Shown one piece after another: positions 55,141 to 64,000 of a stretch of 64,000 nucleotides of DNA. Position 1 is the first letter of the stretch. Each line of letters begins with the position of its first letter. Source of the DNA: Lactarius indigo (taxonomy: Eukaryota; Basidiomycota; Agaricomycetes; Russulales; Russulaceae); the NCBI GenBank assembly GCA_025766275.1, contig JAFKAC010000077.1, forward strand, positions 1 through 64,000, in the 5' to 3' direction. The notes under the pieces are model-generated. The model saw only the letters and a list, made by a program, of their open reading frames with translations, searched no databases and was not told the origin of the DNA. The position numbers and the translations under genes are program-made.

Positions 55141-58064
55141 ATGCCTCGCAAGAACACCTTTACCATTCCTATGGGAGATGTCTCTGAGGTTGTCTCTAAA
55201 ACATCAAAGTCTAAGCGGGGACTCCGAACCACTGTGAAGGAGGTCCCATTCCATTCTTCAAAGCAGAAGAAGTCAGGCCAGGCTTCAAACCAAGCTACAA
55301 TAGTTGAGGAGCAGTCATCCAAGCAACAAACGCAGGGGGTTCAGGAGTCACATACCCTTCAACCCATAGAACCATATGAAGCTGACATGCAAGACCTTCA
55401 ACTTGATGACACACAACCCCAACCACATGTATGCAACACAATACCCTTCATCATCCATCAAATACTGATCATTTACAGACACCATTGCGGACACATATGG
55501 GCCAATGGATAGACATCCGGAGCAGATATCTTCACCTGTTACTAGAGATGGAGGGTTTGACAAGGGCCCCAAAATGCTCCATGTGCACCATGTCAATGCA
55601 GATCAAGTGTTCCGACTGTGTTGGAGGTAACTACTTTTGCAAGGAATGTTGCCTTCAAATACATACAAGATCCCCATTCCATCGGATGTCCTGCTGGACT
55701 GGCACACACTTTGCACCAATATCATTAATATCAATTGGATTTAAGCTCTGTTTGGGTCATGATGGAAAGCCATGCCCACTTACAGTAGAGGTATGAATAC
55801 ATCAGTCCTATGAAATGTCATATGCACTTATCTATACCCAGGGAGTTCAAGCAGCTAAAGAGCCACAGACAAGCAGGCGGAGGTCCCGACACACTCGGTC
55901 TACATCACTAATATCTGTTGAGGAGGAGCAGGCCCATTCCTTGGGAGGCCCGCAACCTCCTTTGCAAGCTCTTGAGGATATGCATGGGATTTCAGACACA
56001 TTGTATGACTTTCCTGGGGATGTGTTGGATCCCTCTGAGGGAAACACAAGACGCACACGGACTGCAAAGTCAGGCAATCCACTGATCACAATTGTCAATC
56101 AGACAGGTGTCTTTGATATGGATGTACTCTTCTGCATATGCCCCAATGCTGGTGCCGATGATGAGCAACTACTCCAAGCTGGAATATTTCCTTCAACCTT
56201 CAAGCAGATTGAGACTGCATTTACCTTCTCAGTTCTGGATGACTTCTTGGCTGACAACCTGGAGTGCAAGACAACTGCACAACAGTACTACTCTAAGCTT
56301 CAGAGCATCACCAATCGGATGTTCCCTGACCATGTCCCAGTATGTTACAATGCCATCCCAGCACCACATACTGTATCACTGATAAACATTTACAGAATCT
56401 CTACAAACAGCTCTTGAGAGCATCCAGGCAATGGCAAGATTTAAGGAATAGGATTCAGAATGGTCTGGGACATCTCCAAGTCGGGGACCCCGCTAATGAT
56501 GGATCCATGGCCATATTCTGTCCAGCCTGTCCACAGCCAGGTATCAATCTACCTGATGATTGGAAGGACAGATATAATGATGAACCGTATGCATTCATTA
56601 AACATGTCAAATATCCCATTGTTGACTTGCTCAAAGGAATCAGCTCATCCAAACATTTATAATGGATGGTAACTTCTCAGCAGAGCATATGAGATGCAGA
56701 ACTGGGGAAGCGGACGTTCCGCTGTTGGCAGGGATGGCCTTCATGGCAAATCCCAATTCATATAAGGCTCACCTGCATAGTGGGCAAGAGATTTCCCAGG
56801 TATGTCAGATACTATTGACAGTGACTGTTGTCTTATATTCTCATAGCCCAGCACATGTAACACATATAGGGCCATTGAACAGGCCAATTCAAGTCGTCCA
56901 CACCTTGATGTTACAGGCATCGGGGCAACCGCATGCTGTCATGGATTCTTTGTCCCTACATCTGTAGTTGACTTCCAGAAGGGAGAGAGGTATGTCCAAT
57001 GTTTAAAGACTCTAGGTGTGGATATGACATCGCTCTTATGCTAGGCAAATAAATATGGACTATAGCCTTTGCAAGGCCCTCTCCTACAACATGGAGGACA
57101 TCCCTGTGGCCCTGGTTATGTATGACATCATGTGCCAATATGGTGTCCACTTCAGGGAAAGGGTGGAAAAGAGCCCAGAGTTATCTCTGTCTAGCTCTTT
57201 ACAACTTCGGACTGGGATTGGCCTCTTTCATATTCATGGCCATCAAGATTCATGCTTACCCCACTTTTCACCAAGCTATATTCCTGGAGCGAAGCAGGTG
57301 GATGGGGAGATCATTGAGACATTGTGGGCACCACTCAATAATATCTCACGGAGTATCCGCGGGATGTCCCTGGCCCATCGCCAGGAGGTCTTGGATGCAC
57401 ACATGAACCATTCCAATTGGAAGAAGATGGTCCGCATTGGTCTGTCACATCCATATCCATGCTACATTCTAATATAATAATCCATGTTCCAGTTCCATCA
57501 CTTCTGAAGCGGTGGAAGCGCATGGAAACTGGAATAGATCTCAGTGCTGAGACATTCAATACACTCAATGCACGCTTCAGGAAGAAGACCAAGCGATGGC
57601 TTGAGGCAGAGAACCATGCTCAATCTAACAGGCATGAAGACCCTACTTTAATGGACATATATGATACAGCATCATCCAAAGGTATTGTTACCCAATAAAC
57701 CAATCTATTCTACACTGATGAATATCATTAGCTCCCTCTCGTGCAGAAATCCAGCAACAACTGATTTCAGAGGAAAGTAGAGATATTACTACTCATGGGC
57801 AAACATCTTGGATTTCTTGTGGGATAAAGATTCAGGAGCTACAGTTGGTCCCTTCAATGGTATATGTGACTGTTGGCTGACGTCCTGTGAAGACTGGCCA
57901 TCAGATATCAACTACGGGCATATGGTCCAAAGATCAACACAGAGGAGGTCCAAGTCATTGAAAATAAGCGGAGTCGCCTCCAGAAGCTCATTGACATATT
58001 TGAGCATCAGGGAGATTCTTTCCTCCTCCAACAGAAACTCACAGATGATTCCCCCAGCCAATGA
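55141..58064 (+). CDS. KDZ-superfamily transposase with CxC2 cysteine cluster
   Basis: Multi-exon gene starting MPRKNTFTIPMG at 55141. A basic N-terminus is followed by the CxC2 zinc cluster (about 55576-55740: KCSMCTMSMQIKCSDC, CKECCLQIHTRSPFHRM) that marks fungal KDZ (Kyakuja-Dileera-Zisupton) transposases. The core follows: MDGNFSAEHMR (56662), LVMYDIMCQYGVHFRER (57115) and HIHGHQDSCLP with QVDGEIIETLWAPLN (57225-57345), giving the RNase H-fold D, D, E residues. The C-terminal part is rich in charged helices (TLNARFRKKTKRWLEAEN, ENKRSRLQKLIDIFEHQ) up to TGA 58062-58064. Several introns (for example 55431-55481, phase 0). Not every exon could be phased, so intactness is open. KDZ elements are tied to basidiomycete genome expansion and, in some species, to TET/JBP genes (published family knowledge). 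Confidence 0.82.
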
Positions 58065-60295
58065 TCTGCCATGACTTTCATAACTCATGGGCCATCCGAC
58101 GGGAAGAACCCCTCATAACTCATGGGCCAACCGACGTCGGCCGACACACGAAATTCTTCCGGAATTCATGGGCCACCCGACGTCGGTTCCGATGTAGGAA
58201 TTGCTAAAGGAAGTAGCAATATTTCCTTCCATAATGGAAGAATCAGATTTCCGGGTCATTTCCCGAAACAGAAGAATAAACACTCATTCATTTCCTGAAA
58301 TGGAGGGATCATGACCCATGTTACTTCCTGAAATGGGGGTACCTATACAGATGCCCAGAATCCAGTCAGGAGAGATCTCACAGAAGGTGGGCCTCATGGA
58401 AGCTTACTTTCCCATCATGGGAAACTCAACAGAAGCTCTTATTCCCAGGATGGAAGCTATGACGGAAAGTAAGTATCCCATGATGGTAGACTTCATGGAA
58501 ACTCAGTTTCCCGTGATGGGATACTCAGTTTCTGTGAAGTGCTCCGTAATGGGACAATCATGAGAACGATCACAGAAACAGTTTCCCGTGACAGGAAAAG
58601 TCACAGAAGGACAGTTTCCCACGATGGGAAACTACATGGAAACACATTTCCCGTAACGGAAAGATTCATGGAAACACGGTGTCATGTCACAGGAACAGTA
58701 ACGGAAACTCGCTTTCTCGTGATGGGAATATTTATGGAAACTTCATTGCCCATCACGGGTTAAGTCACGGAAACCAAGATTCCCGTTACGGAAATACTCA
58801 CGGAAACATATCTTCCCGTGACGGAAAGACTCACGGAAACCTATCTTCCCGTCACGGGAAGGTTCACGGAAACTCAGTCTCCCGTCACGGGTTAAGTCAC
58901 GGAAACTAAGGTTCCCGTGACGGAAAGGCTCACGGAAACATATATTCCCGTCACGGGAAGATTCACGGAAACATATCTTCCCGTGACGGAAAGTCTCACG
59001 GGAAGGTTCACGGAAACTCAGTCTCCCGTCACGGGTTAAGTCACGGAAACTAAGGTTCCCGTGACGGAAAGGCTCACGGAAACATATATTCCCGTCACGG
59101 GAAGATTCACGGAAATATATCTTCCCGTGACGGAAAGTCTCACGGAAACATATCTTCCCGTCACGGGAAGGTTCACGGAAATTCAGTCTCCCGTCACAGG
59201 TTAAGTCACGGAAACTGAGGTTCCCGTGACGGAAAGACTCACGGAAACATATCTTCCCGTCGCGGGAAGGTTCACGGAAATTCAGTCTCCCGTCACGGGT
59301 TAAGTCACGGAAACTGAGGTTCCCGTGACGGAAAGTCTCACGGAAACATATCTTCCCGTCATGGGAAGATTCACGGAAACATATCTTCCCGTGACGGAAA
59401 GTCTCACGGGAACATATCTTCCCGTCACGGGAAGGTTCACGGAAATTCAGCCTCCCGTCACGGGTTAAGTCACGGAAACTGAGGTTCCCGTGACGGAAAG
59501 ACTCACGGAAACATCTCTTCCTATAACGGGAAGATTCAAGGAAATTCAATTTCCTGCCACGGGAAAAGTCACGGAAATTGAGTTGTCCTCGACGGAAATA
59601 TTTACAGAAACATATCATCCAGTGACGGGAATATACACGGAAACTAAGTTACCCATCATAGGAAACATGACTGAACCTGAGCTTCCTGTCACAGGAAATA
59701 TCACAACAACTGAGCTTTCCGTGATGTGAAACTTCACAGCAAATGATATTACAGTGATGGAAAACCACGCGGAAACTGAGTGTCCCACCACAGGAATATT
59801 CACAGAAACTCACTTCCTATTACTGGAATATTCACGGAAACTGGGTCTCTCATAATGGGACAATTCACGGAAAGTGAGGTTGCCATCATAAGATATTTCA
59901 CAGAGAGTGAATTTCCTGTCACACAAAATTCACTCAAGCTGAGGTTCCCTGTGCAGGCGCCTCACTGAAACTCAAGTTCCCATTATCGGAGACATCATGG
60001 AAGGTACTCCCTTTACTGTAAGACAGTCTACAGCTCTCCATTTTCATATAGACTCCCATACATTGGAAGATGATATGCATGAATCAGTCTTTCTCAAATG
60101 GACAAGCAAATATTCATATGGTTTCCAGAATGGATAATCCAACAACCACAGGTTCTTAAATTTCTACAAAGGTATCACTGTATCACTAATTGCCTCTCTG
60201 AAGGTATGTTGGATCCAGTCCACCGGAACCCCTGCCAATATCTACATTCCTTTATAATGATCAGATCACACAGTATATGTCTTTACTATGCTTAC
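58065..60295. repeat. Palindrome array A of the KDZ element (CCGT-N-ACGG)
   Basis: Between the 3' ends of the transposase and the accessory gene. Dozens of copies of TTCCCGTGACGGAAA and TTCCCGTCACGGGAA, each a near-perfect palindrome with core CCGT-N-ACGG, alternate with CACGGAAAC text every 25-30 bp. Densest and most regular at 58740-59570, grading outward into diverged copies (58330-58740, 59570-59990). No CDS: the long minus-strand frame here is repeat-derived. Confidence 0.85.
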
Positions 60296-62228
60296 TTACC
60301 TGGCTTTATCTGTCATCTTGACCACTCGCTTGACTCGTCCTTGCTGGGGCTTGGGCACACCAGGGTTGTTATATGGCACAGATCCCACTGGAGGTCCTGT
60401 CCCAGTCCTTGGATGTTTCCGAAATGTTTCCGCCCTTGATATGCTCAATGGAGGAGGATGCAATGATTTGCTAGTGGCTATAAAATAGTATGCATGAGTT
60501 TGTATGGCCATAAGAGAAATGGTAAGCTGCTCACTAGGAGCAGATGTCTGTTCAGCCTCCCTATTTCTACTGAGGGCAGATGAAGATGGCGATGGTGGAA
60601 GAGGTGGGGTCACAGTTGGAGATTGTAAACCATTGATTTCATTTGAGAAGTCTTCCTCTTCACTGCTAGTGTCTGACTCAGACTCATTGGAATCTGAGCA
60701 TCTCTGTGTCTGCTGTGGATTCTGTATCCGCTGTGGATTCTGGATCCGCTTCGGATTCTGGATCCGCTGTACAGCCTGATCTCTATCAGTAAGTAGCTCA
60801 CAGGATGAGTTCCAGATCAATGGAATTAATCCTTCTTTCTCGCGTTTCCTCCAGTGGTCTAGCAGCCTGAACACCTGAACTATACGGAGCTTTGATGGAT
60901 CCACCCATGGAAATCCAGTTGGGAAGCATTCCTCCTCAATCCATGCGGCTGGATCACTGCAGACTTTGCTCCAAGGGATAGTTGCTTTCTTCCTACCAGA
61001 GATGAATCCTAACTCATATGTGTTATCATAGAACTGTAAAGGGAATATCCTTAACTCACTGATATGAGCATTACAATAATCCCTAAGAGCTGACTGAACG
61101 ACCTTTGCTGAATAGCCATCATCTAGGGTAATGGAAGGAATTTCAGGTTCCCCATCTGAATCCACAACAATCTTCACTTTGTTCTTGAGTGTCTTTGAAT
61201 GTTCCGCAGGGATAACTTGGTCATGCTCTATACTATGAATATGAGATAATGTTGATGGATGTGTGGAAATGTGACAAACCGGGTCCAAAGCACTTCCGGC
61301 TGTATTTCATCCACTCCTGCCAGACCATGGCATTTCTCCAGTCTGGGCAGAAGTCCGAAAAGGACATTCCATCATCCAGAACCCTGTTCCAGTCATCCCT
61401 ACAAATATGTGGCAATGTAAAGGTAGTGCTGCAGCTGGATACATCTTAGGAAGACTTACATTGAAGCTCTTGGGTTTCCATCCTTGTCTGCATAAGCCAC
61501 CAGAACAATTGAGCGCATTCCACATGTCTTGAATAGCTGTGTTTGGAAGTCCCTAACTATCCGGCCACGGAAAGCTGCTTGAGCCATTCTAACAAGGTGT
61601 ATTATGTGTGTGGATCATGAATACATGGGTGGAAACTCACTTGGCTTGGATATCCCTTGGGGGTCTGTCCTCTGACCACTCCTTTGCAAGTTCGACATAT
61701 GGTTCTTGTTCCTCTGTAGTCAGCTGTTTCCAAAGCATTGTTGTTGCATCCTGGAGAGCTCCTAAGAATGCCTGAGATCCAGGAACACCACCGGAAATCC
61801 TCTGTGCAAGTTCCATAATCTCTTCCTTGTTCTCATGGTAGAATGCATTCCGGGCTGACCACTTCCGAGTAAACTTGATAAGTTGACGATGAGGACGGGA
61901 ATAGTGATTGTAAAACCAGGTTCTGATTTTCTGGAGCCATATGTATCAGTGAGCCTTTACATGGATTAACTCTCAATGCTCATACCCTTTTAGCCTCCTT
62001 TTTATCAAAGCCAGTATTTGGAGGCCTAAGGGCATACAGGTCTCCCATAGCCCTCTCAAGGATAGTCTTCCGTGTCTCTGTATCAGCCTTTTGGAACTCT
62101 TCCACATACCCCTTCAAGATGGTGGCATCCTGACGGGTTAGGGAAAAACCTTTGTCTGAGGCATGGATAGATGGAGAAGAGATCTCAGACTCCCCAGCTG
62201 AGCTCCCGGATAGATGGTCGGATTGCAT
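60296..62228 (-). CDS. KDZ-linked accessory protein, function unknown
   Basis: Five exons on the minus strand in phase: 61986-62228, 61641-61930, 61460-61588, 61280-61398 and 60296-61227; the sum is 1713 bp, 570 aa. Start MQSDHLSGSSAGES is chosen over an upstream Met at 62294. Features: a helical N-terminus (ILKGYVEEFQKADTETRKTI), a Trp/Arg-rich segment KIRTWFYNHYSRPHRQLIKF, a region QLTTEEQEPYVELAKEWSED with an HMG-box-like look but no clear match, then DDWNRVLDDGMSFSDFCPDW and a disordered Ser/Pro/Gln-rich C-terminal third with IQNPxxIQNPxx repeats and a basic end (GRVKRVVKMTDKAR). The gene points toward the transposase and is bracketed by the two palindrome arrays, so it is probably carried by the KDZ element. 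Possible DNA-binding partner; no function is known to me. Confidence 0.72.
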
Positions 62229-62600
62229 AGCTATGATATTAGGACGTAAGAATGTGTGGGAGATGTATATGGTGTTTGTGGAATTGTACCACATATGGTG
62301 AGCCTTAAATAGACTGGCTAATGTCTTTGAGTTCCAGTTCCGTGAATGCTGGATTTGCAGATGATTTAGGAAACATGTCTGGAGGTATCACATTGAAACA
62401 ATATGTCTGTTGTGTGAGACATATGTGAAACCACTTATTTTAATATGTGCTTCATGTTTAGTTTCAATCCAGGTAGATGACAGCAGACGGATGTATCTAC
62501 AGATGTAGCAAGGGGGTAACATTTCCTGGGATGGAAGCGATATATCCATGGACAGAGATGATGTCTGTGAACGGAAGTGATCTTTCTGTGGACGGAAATG
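62229..62600. other. 5' flank of the accessory gene
   Basis: No gene. Presumed promoter region between the accessory gene start and palindrome array B. Confidence 0.4.
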
Positions 62601-62604
62601 ATCC

Positions 62605-62935
62605 TTCTATTGGTGGATGCAATCCATCCGTAGACGGACGAAATCCATCCGTAGACGGATGCAATCCATCCGTAGACGGATGCAATCCATCCGTAGACGG
62701 ATGCAATCCATCCGTAGACGGATGCAATCCATCCGTAGACGGATGCAATCCATCCGTAGACGGATGCAATCCATCCGTAGACGGATGCAATCCATCCGTA
62801 GACGGATGCAATCCATCCGTAGACGGATGCAATCCATCCGTAGACGGATGCAATCCATCCGTAGACGGATGCGAGCCATCCGTAGACGGATACAATCCAT
62901 CCGTAGACGGATGTAATCCTTCCTTAGATGAGACG
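62605..62935. repeat. Palindrome array B: 21-bp tandem repeat, about 15 units
   Basis: Unit ATGCAATCCATCCGTAGACG plus G, nearly identical in the middle and diverged at both ends. Each unit holds the palindrome CATCCGTAGACGGATG (core CCGT-AG-ACGG). Seven-residue repeats (NPSVDG plus one) in one frame are a consequence of the 21-bp period, not evidence of a protein. Confidence 0.92.
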
Positions 62936-63085
62936 GAAGTGAACTTACTGTGGAAGGAAGTGATATGTTACGGATTAGAACTGATACTTGAACGGAAGTG
63001 ATACGCCCTCAGATGGAAGTGATGTTTCATCGGATGGGAGTGATACTTCCTGAGACGGAAGTGATGCTTCCTTGTACAATAGAAT
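62936..63085 (+). repeat. Diverged CGGAAGTGAT repeats
   Basis: ACGGAAGTGA or close variants at about 62931, 62992, 63014 and 63054, spaced 20-40 bp. It probably belongs to the subterminal region of the KDZ element and may mark its right side. Confidence 0.55.
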
Positions 63086-63254
63086 GTGCTTCCTCTGATG
63101 GCGGAGACATTTGCCATGGGATCCATTCGTAACTTTAGTTCTGTATGGCTCACCCGTCCACACATATGTATGAGGTATTTACTGGTACATAGAAAGTGTG
63201 CGAGCTCGTTTTGAATACATGTGTGTTTCTCAGTACAGACTCCTTGTAACTACG

Positions 63255-64000
63255 TCACTTGTCCCGGCCGCTGGTCTTGTAAATTCCATCCCTAATATAT
63301 GAGATATCAGAATAGAGGTCCATTACGACGCCCATGAGTATCGTGCATCTCTCCATGAGATCCCCAGAGTGATCGGATGGGTCAAGCGAAAGCAGCCCCC
63401 TGTAGGCAGCAGGGAAATGGCGCCCGGAAGCGACATGCGGATATGGTGCCCTGGCCACCTATGGGAGTGTGTAAATGTCAGGAAACCGCAATCGACAAGA
63501 CACCACTCACATATGCAACAGGTATAAGATTACTCTCAGGAATACTTATTATTTCCTCTTCCGGTGGACTGGAATCGGTATCCATCTTCTCCCCACTGTG
63601 AGAACCTTCCACCGACCGTGGGCTATCAGGAACACGTGCTGTAGGAGGGGCTGTAACATCCTGTATGTCGATGGGAATGGGCATAGCGCTCCGTTCCTGT
63701 ATTGGACTATCTGGTAGCTGAAGGGCTTCGTGGACCTGCGATCTGTCAAGAACGGTCACTGCCTCAGGTCTATCAGTTACATCGTCCTCGTGGAGTACGG
63801 GTTCCGTGTGTAGGACTTCCTGCAAGATGTCGCCAGCGCCCTCTTCCGCCGGACCTGTAGCACCATGAGATTCTTGCATAGTTGGAGCCGTTCCGGGACT
63901 GCGCGCGGTTTCCTGTGACCCGTCGGAAACGGCTGCGACGCCAAGGGTGGATGTTGTCTGGGTGTATGTGACTCAAAATAACTCACCATGAACGTGTGCC
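63255..64000 (-). CDS. Unrecognised gene, 3' exons only (runs off right edge)
   Basis: Minus-strand exons 63987-64000 (partial), 63511-63912 and 63255-63458, with introns of 74 bp (63913-63986, GTGAGT...CAG) and 52 bp (63459-63510, GTGAGT...TAG). The long exon encodes an acidic, Pro/Ser/Glu-rich, probably disordered segment (MQESHGATGPAEEGAGD..., DSSPPEEEIISIPESN). The last exon is compact: VARAPYPHVASGRHFPAAYR, LMERCTILMGVVMDLYSDIS, ending SGRDK at TGA 63255-63257. No family recognised. It could be a host gene or another gene of the KDZ region. Confidence 0.5.

Noticed and set aside
58743..59618. 291-aa minus-strand Arg/Phe/Ser-rich ORF
   Set aside because: It is derived entirely from the palindrome array; similar frames appear in other registers.
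55141..62228. A TET/JBP oxygenase gene, expected near some KDZ elements
   Set aside because: The accessory gene lacks the HxD...H pattern of that family; no such motif was found in the window.
62605..62935. Regular short repeats suggesting a CRISPR array
   Set aside because: The units are directly tandem with no unique spacers, and the genome is eukaryotic.
62477..63001. Repeat-protein ORF (174 aa with NPSVDG repeats) and its minus-strand twins
   Set aside because: All six frames stay open because the period is 21 bp (divisible by 3); there is no other sign of coding.

Overview
The window looks like nuclear DNA of a basidiomycete, most likely an Agaricomycete of the wood-decay type. Genes carry many short GT-AG introns (about 40-80 bp), housekeeping genes are GC-rich, and the families present (KDZ transposon with CxC2 cysteine cluster, DUF6533-type membrane protein, class I sesquiterpene synthase beside a P450, hydrophobin-like secreted proteins, chromodomain Gypsy elements) are typical of that group. 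Gene models below were assembled by eye from reading frame, splice signals and family motifs.

Left half (1-30.5 kb), gene-bearing. In order: 3' part of DEAD-box helicase DBP7 (+); a tandem pair of three-exon, hydrophobin-like secreted cysteine-rich genes (-) that are not visible as simple ORFs; the ribosome-biogenesis AAA ATPase AFG2/DRG1 (-); a four-helix MARVEL-like membrane protein (+); a gene-poor stretch with a decayed ankyrin-repeat gene (-) and dispersed repeats; a sesquiterpene synthase (+) converging on a cytochrome P450 (-); D-lactate dehydrogenase (+); eIF3e/INT6 (-) sharing a 138-bp divergent promoter with the MPDU1 homologue (+); then a DUF6533-like membrane protein (-).

Right half (31.4-63 kb), a nest of transposons. 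A 6984-bp Copia element, nearly intact and young (399-bp LTRs, TSD CTCAT), sits inside the 5' LTR of a Gypsy element with a 510-bp LTR ('LTR-B'). The leader of that Gypsy element is split by a 3-kb element with 220-bp inverted ends, and its gag is cut by a second LTR-B Gypsy in the opposite orientation (Gypsy-1). Gypsy-1 is itself interrupted by a solo LTR-B (TSD AGAGG) and by a 7206-bp chromodomain Gypsy (Gypsy-2; 425-bp LTRs, TSD ACTG). A further LTR follows, then a KDZ DNA transposon with its transposase (+), an accessory gene (-) and two arrays of CCGT-N-ACGG palindromes. A partial unknown gene (-) runs off the right edge.

Points of special interest: the hydrophobin-like pair; two Gypsy families whose primer sites are exact 11-nt complements of a site 34-35 bp after a TATA box in their own LTR, which predicts Tf1-like self-priming; LTR divergence made entirely of CpG transitions (15 of 15), which points to cytosine methylation and deamination; an unusually long Gypsy Pol tail followed by a second zinc knuckle; and the palindrome arrays of the KDZ element. 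Several single-base frame breaks lie in conserved genes of the first 7 kb (DBP7, AFG2), which I read as consensus errors rather than gene death.
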